Source: Hermatobates lingyangjiaoensis (taxonomy: Eukaryota > Arthropoda > Insecta > Hemiptera > Hermatobatidae). Taken from it: DNA of 64,000 nucleotides. The stretch covers positions 930,001 to 994,000 of the forward strand of contig JAPFBL010000166.1 in the NCBI GenBank assembly GCA_026182355.1, read 5' to 3'. Positions 47,331 to 58,700 of the stretch are shown here, piece after piece. Each line of letters begins with the position of its first letter. Position 1 is the first letter of the stretch. The notes under the pieces were generated by a model, which saw only the letters and a list, made by a program, of their open reading frames with translations, was not told where the DNA came from and did no database searches. Position numbers and translations under genes: made by a program.

Positions 47331-47364
47331 CTTCCCGATGACGACGGATGTCGAAATATCGAAG
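47331..47364 (+). ncRNA. Hammerhead ribozyme-like motif, family B
   Basis: CCGATGA (box I start changed), extra C, GAC-GGAT-GTC, GAA, ATAT, C. Helix I pairs CTTC with GAAG over four bases, a different sequence from the copy at 8881 but still complementary. (TA)n follows at 47411-47430. Confidence 0.6.
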
Positions 47365-47464
47365 TGAGTTCTGTAGTGTCTTTCTGTGTTCTTTTCTATG
47401 TGTTAAAGTGTATATATATATATATATATCAATGATCAAACCACAATAAGAAATGGGAAAACAA

Positions 47465-47507
47465 GACTAAGATCTTTCAACTGTAACAAGCGGTCTTCGT
47501 CAGAGTC
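47465..47507 (-). ncRNA. Hammerhead ribozyme-like motif, family A, half element
   Basis: The minus strand reads GACT, CTGACGA, helix II ACCG/CAGT (one mismatch), GAA, AGATCT, T, AGTC. The inverted partner is missing; at about 47525 the sequence switches to another PLE leader fragment (47560-47690) that ends at (TA)n. Confidence 0.65.
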
Positions 47508-47730
47508 AAAAACCCAACTGAACACTAGATGCAGAAAACATCTGGTCACCTCACTTCTCGAGTTTTCTTATGTTATTCTTCCATCTTTCAGGTACCATAT
47601 AAATCAACTCACCGAATGATTTATAAAAAAAGGTCTAAAAGAAGTTTTTAAAGTTTAAAAGAAGGTCTGCTCCCAAAGTATACCAATATATATATATAAA
47701 TTAATAATCAACAATAACTCTTGATATAAT

Positions 47731-48022
47731 ATATGAATTAAATACCACAATAAACAATATATATTATTTAAATGCTCTAAGGCTCTAAGGCTTTCGTCAA
47801 AACATCATGAGAGAGCAAAATGAAACAACCAAAAAAAAAAACACAATAACAAGTTAACCTGGCTGATTGAAGTCTTGGAATGTCAGCAATCTTGAAGACT
47901 TCAATCAGCCAGATTAACTTGTTATTATGTTTTTTTTTTTGTTTCTTTTACCTCACTGATGATGTTCTGACGAAAGGCTTTAGAACATTTAAATAATATA
48001 TATTGTTTATTGTGGTATTTAA

Positions 48023-48027
<5 letters not shown>
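47731..48027. repeat. Large palindrome with degraded ribozyme motifs
   Basis: Arms of about 140 bp (47731-47875 and 47895-48027) pair well; the loop is about 20 bp. The plus arm has CTGATGA, a short stem, GAA and AGGCT near 47955-47980. The minus arm has CATGATG, GAA and AGCCT. Both could derive from a GGCC-centred palindrome by single-base loss. TA tracts bound both ends. Confidence 0.75.
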
Positions 48028-48056
<29 letters not shown>

Positions 48057-48084
48057 GTATATATAATTATATATATATATATAA
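48027..48084. repeat. TA-rich microsatellite
   Basis: Imperfect TA tract between the palindrome at 47731-48027 and the family B motif at 48119. Confidence 0.95.
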
Positions 48085-48118
48085 TGAGTCGTTATCAGCC
48101 TTTGGAGCGATTCACTTC

Positions 48119-48152
48119 TTTTCCTGAAGACGAGGACATCGAAATATAGTAG
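48119..48152 (+). ncRNA. Hammerhead ribozyme-like motif, family B variant
   Basis: CTGAAGA, C, short stem GA-GGACA-TC, GAA, palindrome ATAT, A. The downstream sequence GTTTCCTTTCTATGTGTTC recurs at 52323, where only GAA-ATAT-A remains upstream. Confidence 0.5.
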
Positions 48153-48199
48153 TGAGTTCAGTGGTTTCCTTTCTATGTGTTCTTTTTTAAATTCTAGTT

Positions 48200-49620
48200 T
48201 ATATATATACATATATATATTTAAGTAATAAATATGAAACATTTCAATTTTTACTGCATATATTTTATTTATAAAATACGCTAAAACCATAGCAAGAGAT
48301 GAATAATAAAACTAATACATATAACCCAAGTAGTCACAAGTTGAATAATTTATTTATATGGAGTTTGTAAAAATGTAAACCTCTCTAGTAGTCATTCTAT
48401 TAAATAAAATCACAAAGAACTGAAGCGCAGAATAACTTAGTAAAACCCACTTCTCTATGATATAACACTTAGTGAAACCAACCTTACGATCATGAAGCCT
48501 TAGAAAATAAAAATAATAATAATAATAATATTAATTAGAGTCCTAAAAAATGAAAGATATTATCATAAATTGAAAAGAGCGCAATAGTATGGATAAAAGG
48601 GAACAAAAAAATAATTATATTTTCTTTTAATCATAAAACGAAAAAATGAACTTAAGAAAAAATTGAAGAATTGGAAGGCAACACTAAGAAGAAAAAAAAA
48701 AATAAATTTAAAAACAAAAACAAAAAGCTAAGGGTTGGCATACCCGAGTCAAATGACATAGATACTTAGTCTAATGAGGTTAAAAAATTAATGATTTGTT
48801 CCTAAATGCTATGAGTTTTAATTGGACGATCAATTCGAAAGAAGTAAGAAATTAATATTTTAACTATTTAGTTTTAAAATTAATATTTTTTATTGTTATT
48901 AAGAAATTGGTTTGCTATTAAAAATTACAAAGGAAGTTTAGTTAATATCAGTTGAGACCTTTATAGATTAGATTATGATAAGGTTGAAGGTAATGAAGCA
49001 AAGTGGAGCATTATGCATAATGATACAATTGTCGATGCATTCGCCGGTCACTACCCTTTTCATTGAACCAACCTTGGTATTACTGTACTATTGTTTACAG
49101 GTTCCTGATCTCTGAAAAAGTTTCTCAAACGGGGTATTTTATATTTCGTAATATCTCTAATATCCTAATATAAGATTTACTATAATAACTCATTCATTGT
49201 CATTTATTTTGTGAATCTGACCCTATATTTAGTGAAATGTTACTTAAGAAAGATCTTAGTCTAATTTATTATTTTCTTAGTAGATCTTAGTCTAATTTAT
49301 TATTTTCTTAGTAGATCTTAGTCTAACTTTTTAATTTTTTATCATTTATATTGCTTTATGTATCGATATATGTGATAGATTATAGTTGATTAGTATACAA
49401 ACCAACAATATAAGAATTTCAGCTAATGTCAATACTAGCAATACAAAACCTTGAAGATGTCTAGAAATATGGACGAAACTGTAGCTTAAAGGTTGTTTTC
49501 GAGAATTATTTGACGATGAACCAAGAATATAGGAAAATGGTCTAAATATAGTAACTATCCGTTACTACGGGTTACTAGCCGTTGTGTCTACACGTGACAT
49601 GACCTAGCCCTCAAAAACAA
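48200..49620. other. Non-coding AT-rich DNA with a short tandem repeat
   Basis: No gene. 49251-49325 contains a TAGATCTTAGTCTAATTTAT unit repeated about three times (roughly 31-bp period), which carries the family A 3' edge. Near 49451-49485 a TTGAAGA...GAC-GAA pattern may be another decayed ribozyme. Confidence 0.45.
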
Positions 49621-49701
49621 AACCTATCCAACACAAAATATATATATATATATAAACTTTAACACACAAGAAAGGAACCCAGAAAGTCACTATAGAACTC
49701 A

Positions 49702-49734
49702 CTTCGATATTTCGACATCCGTCTCATCGGGAAG
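49702..49734 (-). ncRNA. Hammerhead ribozyme-like motif, family B (compact)
   Basis: The minus strand reads CCGATGA, GAC-GGAT-GTC directly after it, GAA, ATAT, C. Helix I pairs CTTC with GAAG. Unlike other family B copies it lacks the extra C, so the spacing is canonical. Confidence 0.65.
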
Positions 49735-49942
49735 ATGTGCAAAGTACTCGCGTTGAGAAGCAAACTGATATTGGCCTCCAGAGTAACTCGTGGAACCACC
49801 GCAATGCTGCCCCCAAGCAGAGGAGAGGAAATATTTATTTATAAAACAAGATAAAAAATATGTAACACGAAATAATAATGAAGACAATAATATGAAAGCA
49901 AATAAAATTAAAAAACGAAAAAGTATAAGCAATGAGGAAAAA

Positions 49943-50050
49943 AATTCGTCTACATAGCCGCAATATATATTTAGCTTGTATGGTTTATTTTCCTTCAAAA
50001 TTCTATTCTCCAAATTACACATATAAAAGGTAGCAAAAGTGACTCCCAGT
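49943..50050 (-). pseudogene. PLE reverse-transcriptase fragment (left arm)
   Basis: The minus frame reads MGSPLGVTFATFYMCNLENR and then IYCGYVDEFF. The catalytic box is mutated (YVDE for YVDD). It then passes without PLE sequence into an AT-rich 3' region, which points to a deletion joining RT to the terminal repeat. Confidence 0.8.
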
Positions 50051-50058
50051 GGAGATCC

Positions 50059-51090
50059 CATCGTCACTTTTGCTAACTTTTATATGTGCAATTTGGAGAA
50101 TAGAATTTCGAAGGAAGATAAACCATATAAGCCTAATATATATTGTCGCTATGTAGACGATTGTTTTCTAATGGTTAAGAACCTCGAAATGCTAATGAAA
50201 ATAAAAAGAAAATTCGAAGAGATGTCGGTGCTGAAATTTACCCATGAGGTAGGTGTAAACAAGAAATTAATTTCCTAGATGTGCAGATATCTGCAAATGA
50301 TAATGAGCTATCAACAGCTCTGTTTTTCAAGCCTACACACAGCGAGATATACCTCAATAGAGGAGTGAATGTCCCTCGAGATATAAATAATGGCGCTATC
50401 AAAACATTAATAGACAGAGCTTTTAAAACCTCAGCAGATTGGGGTATCTTTAACAGAGCGGTAGAAAATTTAAAACAGGTTTTTATTAATTATGGCTATA
50501 GTAACAGTGAATTCGATGAAACTCATAAAAACTATATCAATAAGAAAAATGAGACAAATCGGCGAGATGAAGAAACAAATCAAACTGCTACAAGATATAC
50601 TACGAAAACCAGTTATCTGACAACTATAAAACAGATGAAAGAATACTTAAAACAATATTAAAGAACAATATCAAGTGCAAAAAACAAGAAGATAGAATCC
50701 AACTTATTATTTTTTACAAGAGCAACTACTACGCAACTGATTTTAAGGAACCAGCATTAGAAGAAACAGCCATTGAAACAAACGAACCTAGTATATGAGT
50801 TTCAATGTCCATTAGGAAACTGCGAATTCCTAAATTACTCATATATAGGATCAACGATTACTACCCTTTAAGGAGGCTGTCAAGATAAACCATGGTTAAC
50901 AACACTAAAATAACAGCAACGGAAAACGACTCAAAAAAACTCAGAATCCTAGAGGCGCTGTACATACTGGAAAAAAATCCAAGTATGAACGAGCAAAAAG
51001 ATAACTTTAACAAGCAGTTGCGCTTGTTTGGTAACCTAAGGCAAGTGAAAAGATTGATACATGCATATTGCTATTACCACTGAGGTTAGT
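50059..51090 (+). pseudogene. PLE ORF fragment: RT palm and GIY-YIG endonuclease, multiply broken
   Basis: RT: VTFANFYMCNLENRISKED, then CRYVDDCFLM with the catalytic Asp pair. A frameshift near 50262 breaks INFLDV. The linker frame (50281-50661) carries VPRDINNGAIKTLIDRAFKT and GYSNSEFDET. A second frameshift near 50630 moves to NYKTDERILKTILKNN. A GIY-YIG piece then follows (CPLGNCEFLNYSYIGSTITT) and ends at a stop near 50870. The tail LRILEALYILEKNPSMNEQK (about 50940-51000) supplies the expected Glu. Residues between the two GIY-YIG parts are partly deleted. Older than the PLE at 41426-42767, judging by its number of lesions. Confidence 0.85.
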
Positions 51091-51267
51091 AAGATTAATA
51101 TTAGAATTAGAAAAGATTGATGCCAACACTGACAACCCCAAACCTGGCCGTGTAACCTTCTGTTAACCTGTCTGTCGTGTTCATAGACTGTTCATTTATA
51201 GTTTATTATTGTAATGTGATTTTAGGTTTTTAGATTAATTTTGTTATGTGTAGTTTTAATTTCTTTT

Positions 51268-51307
51268 TTTGCTGAAAATGGTGGATGTAACACCGAAACA
51301 TGTCCAA
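51268..51307 (+). ncRNA. Hammerhead ribozyme, family D
   Basis: CTGAAAA (last G of box I changed to A), T, helix II GGTG-GATGTAA-CACC (4 bp), GAA, palindrome ACATGT, C. Helix I pairs TTG with CAA. It sits 3' of the GIY-YIG tail. Confidence 0.7.
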
Positions 51308-51437
51308 TAAGAATTCAAACAAATATGGTGATTTAATTTTTAAGTTGAACCCAGAAATGAAGAAAAGATTTCGAAATTTTGAAAAATATTTGACGAAGTT
51401 AAATCAAGTGGAATCAGATATAAAGTTTTTAAATGCG
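51308..51437 (+). pseudogene. PLE N-terminal ORF fragment after the ribozyme
   Basis: Open frame: NSNKYGDLIFKLNPEMKKRF, then a Lys-rich segment ending VESDIKFLNA, directly followed by TATATATA. Equivalent in position to the fragments at 41132 and 6160 but from a different PLE lineage. Confidence 0.65.
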
Positions 51438-51447
51438 TATATATATA

Positions 51448-51766
<319 letters not shown>

Positions 51767-51769
51767 TTT

Positions 51770-52640
51770 TGAGTGAAGTATCACTTCAGAAAGTTGATAT
51801 TTAGATCAGAATTCGTCCTCGTTATTCCTTTATTGTTATATTAGCCATGTTTTCTCTTTTGTGTTTCCTTTTATCAGTTCATTCCACTCAGCTTTTGATT
51901 GAGGAAGAAAGTAATTATAAACTGAGAAGTGTAGTTTTCAATATGCTTTGTACATTATACTTGAAATTTAATATTTCTTCTAATTAAATATTTCGAAAAT
52001 TGTTTATTGTATATTCTAGAGTATGTTTGAGAGACGACTAATTAACAAAGGATTGTTACTTTGAAATGGAAATTTAAACCAATTAATGAACGGAATACAT
52101 ATTTCTTTTGTTTTATTATATATATATATATATATATATATCTGCTATTATTATGATTATTATTAAAAATGATTCCGTTTCTTGTTAACTGGTACATTGC
52201 ATTATAGATTATTACATTATACTATGTATTACAAATTAGTATAGCACTAAAAACTAAATGGAAATAGTCTTATCTCAAATATCGAAATATAGTACATCGA
52301 AATATAGTAGTGAGTTCAGTGGTTTCCTTTCTATGTGTTCTTTTGTAAATTCTAGTTTATATATATATATATATTAACTTTGTATAATGGAATTGAAAAC
52401 ATACAATTACCGTTTCTAATTTTTTAGGTTGAGCAATTTAATGGTTTTTCTTTTTAACATTTTACTCTGAATTTGTAGATATGCAGCTCATTAAATATGT
52501 CAACTTTATTTTATTTAACTCTGAGAGCTTTAGTTGTAGAATAGCAGTCTTTGATGGGTATTTTATACAAATTCAGAGATTATACGTGGTATTCCAAAGT
52601 ATTATTAGAAAATATAGAATAGTCGAGAATATCATTATTG
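51770..52640. other. Non-coding AT-rich DNA
   Basis: A (TA)n tract lies at 52118-52141 and a partial family B terminal piece at 52275-52375 ends in another (TA)n. Confidence 0.45.
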
Positions 52641-52648
52641 GTACAGTT

Positions 52649-52905
52649 TTAAATAAGTTTCTCTGTATGTATCAGCTGTCTGCTCTGCACGAGCATGGAA
52701 GAACAGGAGTTGAAACCTCTGACTCTTGAGCAATCAAAATACAGTTGACGATGTGAGAAACATTTGGTCTCGCTTACATCAATTCCTGCCGTTGATAGAG
52801 TTTCCCCTTGCAACTGATTTACCGTCATTGCGAAACAGACGCTGACGGGAAAATGCCACAATTGGAATTGAAACGGACAGTTGCTCGCAATTTCTTAGCA
52901 TTCAT
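52649..52905 (-). pseudogene. Helitron/PIF1-type helicase C-terminal fragment
   Basis: The minus frame reads PFQFQLWHFPVSVCFAMTVN, then QLQGETLSTAGIDV and FSHRQLYFDCSRV. The pattern FP-V-x-(F)AMT-x-N-x-x-QG-x-TL followed by LY-x-x-SRV is the signature of helicase motifs near the end of PIF1-like helicases of Helitron elements. Walker A and the Rep domain are not present, and the frame closes at 52649 shortly after the last motif. Usual residues such as Lys in N-K-S-Q-G are changed (NQLQG), so the copy is decayed. Confidence 0.75.
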
Positions 52906-52989
52906 ACATCTGGTTAATAGGATGGTTCCAAATACGAATTTTAAATCAAAACGTTGGCTTTCAAAATTTGATTTGAAACAGGAAAACTG

Positions 52990-53954
52990 ACTGATTCTTG
53001 ATAAATAAAATTTTTTTTATGTATATATATAACAAGTATTAATAGTAAATATTTAAAATAAAAAAAAAATAGTTTAAACAACAATAAGGTTTGACAAATT
53101 GGGACTAAGATCTTTCATAGAAAGTAAGTGTTTAGCTATATATCAGTAATAGATTTTACATGTGGAGTCATTAAATTTACCTGACTTATGTTGAGAGAAT
53201 TTATTTTCCATTCTTCTTTCTCTTTTAATTCGGATATTTGTAAGGTAATATATTACTGACTTTTCTTTGTACTCCTTTGAGTAATTCTGCATAAACTGGA
53301 ATTAATTGATATTCCAAGTGTCACCTGTGTGCAAACAAACAAGCAGTCAAGATGAATAGAATTTTATAAGTATATAGATAGATAGATTACATAAACAAAT
53401 AAATATCAAAACATATTACAAATAAAATCTATGAAATATACACAGTAAATAAAAAAAATACTATTACTGTATAACATGGAAGTAAAAAATGATCGATTCC
53501 CGACAATGTAATGTTTGTTCTCATCCGTTTCCTTAATATTGCTTTTTGAAAATGATTTTAAATAATTGGTTTTTGTGGTATTTTAACTCCCCAGCAGGTG
53601 TACATGTTCTCAGTCATCATGTATTTCAATTTAATGGATTTGTTACATGTGATTGAGCATGCATATTAATTAGTACAATGCGTACTAGATTTCTTCTCTG
53701 GTTTTAATTTTCGCCAGTTGATTACGAGATGCATACTTTATGTGTTCTCCCACCATAGTTATGATTTGTTTCCCCTAAGATGTCTAATTTTCAATGATAA
53801 CACAATAAATAAAAATTTAAATTAGTTATTGGTTTGTTCTCATTAATTATATACATGAATTATGAATATTTTAGAAAGTGATAATCCCTTAATGACAAAC
53901 CTAACATCATTAATTCATTAACTGTGCAATCTGTTATAGTGTGGTATTTATTCA
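52990..53954. other. Non-coding AT-rich DNA
   Basis: No gene recognised. Near 53100-53120 a family A edge (GACTAAGATCTTTC) persists without a core. Confidence 0.45.
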
Positions 53955-54005
53955 TGTTAGGAGAAGGATTAAGTCTCCATACAAAAAAGTTGATTACTAG
54001 AAACT

Positions 54006-54046
54006 AAACAACTCGTTTCGAACACTTGATGTTCTTCTTCAGGTAT
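54006..54046 (-). ncRNA. Hammerhead ribozyme, family E
   Basis: The minus strand reads CTGAAGA, A, helix II GAACA-TCAAG-TGTTC (5 bp), GAA, near-palindrome ACGAGT, T. One mismatch in helix III compared with ACGCGT at 35595. Confidence 0.7.
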
Positions 54047-54060
54047 ATATATTTTCTAGA

Positions 54061-54103
54061 TGTAACCTGAAGAAGAACATCAAGTGTTCGAAAAGCGTTG
54101 TTT
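54061..54103 (+). ncRNA. Hammerhead ribozyme, family E
   Basis: CTGAAGA, A, GAACA-TCAAG-TGTTC, GAA, near-palindrome AAGCGT, T. Helix I pairs AAC with GTT. Each arm thus carries a different single lesion in helix III. Confidence 0.7.
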
Positions 54104-54159
54104 AGTTTCTAGTAATAAACTTTTTTGTGCAGAGACTTCATCATTTTCCTAACATAACA

Positions 54160-55414
54160 TCATTAATGAAGGACTAGGCCTCTCATAGCCCGTTTCGTCG
54201 GTATTTGTTATTTAATATTATTGTAGTTTTTTGTTTGATGAATTTTCAATTTGAAAGAAAACCTTCTTTAATGAATTATATTTAGTATATTCTTATCTAT
54301 GTTGGTGATAAGTTGTTATAAATTATTTTGTATATCTAAGTTGGTATCCCAGTCTTACCTATAAAATAAGTTATCTAGCAAATAAAGGAAGTCAAGTAAC
54401 TGAGATTTTTTTTCGTATTCAGATTAGTAACACTTTACAATCTGAAATGTTATTCTATCCCACATGAAAATACGAAATAGGTCTCTACAAAGTATATTTT
54501 TTTTTATCTAGCTTTGACATTTTTTCATTGTTCCTGCAAGTAAATTTCTAAAATTGATTATTTTATTTTCTACTATGGTGAATATTATATTACTAAAATC
54601 ATATTACAAAAAGTTATCTTATATTATTGTTCGAAGTTAAGAATGCCTAATTCATAATGTTAGGAATACCTAATATCTAATGTTTTAGTATTTTTTTATC
54701 ACTAGGTTGGCAAAACCGTGTGACATAAGCAAACATTTTATTCTTGGTAGACAAACTGGTAGGAGAGACCATGTGCTTTAAGTTATACCTATTTTCTTAT
54801 TACATATACTAAAGTCGTAATTATGACACAAGTGCAGTTTATAACAATAGACTATCGACGAATATACAATTTTTCTGACTGATTTTACAACAAACACACA
54901 CACAACATATACACAAAGTTATACTCCTAGACTTTTTTAGCTATGTACTTTTTTGCTTGAAGTAAAAAAAAAGCTCAAACAATTATAGAAAACTATAGAT
55001 TTTACAACTATAACTCTTAATAAATTAATTATGAACAAATTGTTAATTAGTTAATATATTAATTATTAATGTATTAATATAATAATAACATACTTATTAA
55101 TTAATTTAATTATTAAATAAAGTATTAAATTAATTTGAGAAAAACGCAGTTTTATATTTTTCATAATTTATTTATGATCATGGGACTCACAAAAACGTTT
55201 TTATTTAGGTATAAATAAAAATGACTGGAAATCATCATGTGAGTTACTATGGTAACCTTCTTTGCAAATATTGATATATAAGTGCAGACTAGCAATGCGA
55301 AATTTCTCATTAATGTTTCTTCCATCCATTAAACCCTTTAATTACTTCCTTCTATTCATTTGGAGATAACTTTTTGTATAAGTATTATAAAATAAAATAT
55401 TGCGTATTTAAGTT
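54160..55414. other. Non-coding AT-rich DNA
   Basis: No gene. 55020-55135 is an alternating TTAAT-rich low-complexity stretch. Confidence 0.45.
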
Positions 55415-55415
55415 T

Positions 55416-55734
55416 GGTTAGGATGCATTGGCATTGACATTGTCGCATTAACCCACAGGAGAAAGCACATAGTGTGAGCATTGGACCTTTGTGATACCAC
55501 ACAATGAACATCCTACACTGGAAGTGCTAAATTTTGCCTAACCAACTGTATTTAGAGTAGAGATCTGGAACAAATACCTGAATTCGAGTACAACCACTTA
55601 TTTTTTTCTACAATGGTCGAATACTCAGATTTTTTTCACCTCCCGCGTGAATAAATCAAGGGCTAGAGTGGGTATTAAACCCCGGGTGTGCCAGTCCAGA
55701 AGTGAGCACATTACCACTGGGCTACCCTGGCACC
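55416..55734 (-). mobile_element. tRNA-derived SINE, family 1, copy 4
   Basis: Reverse orientation. The plus strand shows GTGATACCACACAATGA, GTGAATAAATCAAGGGCTAG and a degraded B box (GTGGGTATTAAACCCC), ending in the tRNA-like head CACTGGGCTACCCTGGC. More diverged than copy 1. Confidence 0.75.
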
Positions 55735-55735
55735 T

Positions 55736-58700
55736 ATTAACCCTATATTTTTTAAAATCACATTACTTCCTTTATAATTACCTGTTAAAATAATAAAAAA
55801 ATGTTCACTATATCATAGGTAATGTATAGAGATCATGAAAACATTTGTTTTGTTATTGTAACCATTTTTTTTTGTAAGTTTCTCTGAATTCATTTTCTAT
55901 AGTTTGAGGATGACATCAGGTGTATAGGGCTTTTAGGTTGCGGTGATTATGCACAAATTTAGTAATTAATCTACCAATAATACCGCTTCATCATCTCGAT
56001 TCCATCAAAGAATTTCAAAGGAACTGTTAATTTATTAGAAAATGTTGCAGGGTAAAAAATGAAATAAAAAAATATTTCATATAAAAACGAGTATATTTTT
56101 AATCCTTCTGTCAACTACTGCAGAGACTTAACGCACACTTTTTTATGTACTATTCCTATGTGAGTACTTTTGGAACATAATATCATAATTTTGTTTATTG
56201 AAATAAGCAGTATAACAGAATAAAAGGAACAGTGTTGAAGTAACACGCGTATTCACGTTATTTGATTACCTTGTTCTTTTAAACATCTCATAGGTAAAGT
56301 ATTTTATTTATTAAATCAGAGTATTAGTTTTTGATGTATTTGAGTATTAGTTTATTTTTAAAATATACAACGAATAAATAATTACATAACCAAGCGTATG
56401 ATTAAAATCAAATATACTCTAAAAGTATGGAATCAAATGAAAAATTTATATCTAACATTCGCAGTTAATGATTTATGTTTTTATAACGTATTATACGATC
56501 CAAAGTCGTTAATATAAATTGACTATGTAAACCACAGTAAGAAATTAGAAAAATGATTAAGATCTTTCAATCAAACAAGTGGTCTTCATCAGAGTCCAAA
56601 CTGATTCTGAAACAAGCGCTGTGAAAACGTCTGTTGTGTGGTTGAGGTTTTTGGTTTGGACATTGATTTTTATTCTACGTATTTATTGTGAAATCTTATT
56701 ATAATTGACTAACTAAAATCTATTTCTGTGTAGTGATAAATGAATTTAATGACTCCGAAAATTTCTTAGATCGTTTTTATTTTAAATATGATTTTAGTGC
56801 TATATTTCAAAGATTGTTATAAATCTAGTTTATTTTTTACAGTGTCTTGTCTACCTAATGATTAAGAATTTATCATTAGCAAAATCACAGAATTTCAATA
56901 TTTGCTTATTCTGCGGTGTCACATTTCAATATTGAAAACACTGTTATAGCATTAAAGTTAGGTCTAGTCGTTGCCCTATTGTTCGAAACAGCCATGTTAA
57001 TTAATTTTCTTTATAAATGACAGCATGAGGTATAGATCAGTTAATTAAATTGATCATTAATTATGCTTCCTAATGGGTTTATCCATAGTAAATCTGTGTA
57101 TAAACCACTTCAAATCATTAATTGGTGCTAGTATTTTATAATAATGTTATTTGACCCTGGTTATAACATTGGGGGATTGATATATTGAAATATAACACGA
57201 AAGTGGTTATTGAATCAATTATAATCTCACTATTTGGTAATAATTAGTAATTTCATTTCATTAGGAAGTTAAACATTTAAATTAAATGAAGTTAGTGTTT
57301 GGGTAATAGGGAAAGAAAGTTAAAAGCCATGTTGAGCTTGGAAAGGCAAACATATTAGCAGTCTTTTAAGTTAGAAAGAGGAATCTACTGTGAGGCCCTC
57401 CCATTCGTCTTCTAAGATATTGCTACCAGACCGGCTGCTATTTGATTCTTTCGACTCTCCTTCAGATCTTTTGTAAATTTGAAAAACCAAAGAACCTATA
57501 TTTAAAAATGTTTGCCTTCACAGAATTAGTGCTGATATTGTGTTTCCCCTTATCAAATTCTACAGCAGTAGTTTTAATTGTTTTTGGTAGTTCTTTTCGA
57601 TTATTTCGAACAAATTTGTACAATTAATGTTTATTTCTGGAGTACTAAGTCAGACAAGTAATTTTTAAGACTCATAGAATAGAGGCCTTTCAATGGAATA
57701 TTATGATTAGTAATATCTTCAGATGTCAGACACATGGTGTAATTCTATCGTTGTCACTTATGTCTTAAACCTAGAAAGGATGATTATTGCTCCTTGATCA
57801 AAGGGGAAACTAATATATTGCTCTACCTTTCTACTAACGCTCCAGGTGAAGAAATGGGAAAGTTATGTTCCAACTTATATACTAAGCTTATACAACTTAT
57901 ATATTAAGCAACTTATATACTAAAGATTTTTATGACTAATTGATATTCTGTATTTTGAGAGAAATTTAAAATATTTAAAGTAAGAATAATTAGTATTGAT
58001 AGTTATTATTTCAAATTATAATTTTTTGTGAAGTTTACTTTTAGGAATTTAATAATATTTTAAAAATTGGATATGAATTATATAATATTTTTATGAACAC
58101 AAGTTGCTGCCTGTATGTCTGTTTTGTTATCAAACTTCTTTTTGGGTATAAGAGGTAAATCCAATGACCATATGTATTTATGATACTAGTTGAAGCAGAC
58201 TACTTAGAAACGTATGTTTCATTTTATTGTGTACTTGTACATTAAACATTTTTGTTATTACCTTTTTGATTTTTAGCACCGTTTGTGATCACTTTAACAA
58301 AGCATATTTGAATGTTAACTCTGCTAATGAATCAAAAGGTTTATCATTATTAAACTTTAAGAGATCATTGTCAATAAATTTTTAAAGAGTTCCTATGTAG
58401 GTCCGTATCGCTAAAATGTATGAACAGTTAAATAATTAAAAATATTCAAATTAAAAGAAATGGATTTTTGAAGAAAACTGAAAACATATAGTCCATTACA
58501 AATTTTACTTTCTAAAATGTAAAAAAAAATCTTCTATGATCCTACTCAGCCATCAAATTATAAAAAAAAGTGTAAAATTCGCTTTGACATTCATCTACCC
58601 GTGAAGCAATTATGCTTACCAAGTGATTTTATAATATTGTTTTTCGCTTTACTTGTGATAAAGTTTCATTCGTTTACACTTCATTCCTTAGAAAAAATTA

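Larger units (their letters stand above)
49643..51440 (+). mobile_element. Second Penelope-like element, chimeric and rearranged
   Basis: Two PLE segments meet head to head at an inverted repeat (49943-50043 and 50063-50163, about 101 bp, around 10 mismatches) made of RT coding sequence. The left part (minus) has a short RT piece fused directly to a 3' UTR and a family B ribozyme (49702-49734). The right part (plus) has RT, linker and GIY-YIG coding sequence, then a family D ribozyme (51268-51307) and an N-terminal ORF fragment truncated at TA repeats. The two arms therefore end in different ribozyme families. Confidence 0.85.
53955..54158. repeat. Inverted pair of family E terminal repeats
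   Basis: Arms 53955-54043 and 54064-54158 are reverse complements with a loop of about 20 bp. Both contain a hammerhead motif pointing outward and the shared flank TTTAGTTTCTAGTAAT. Confidence 0.85.
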
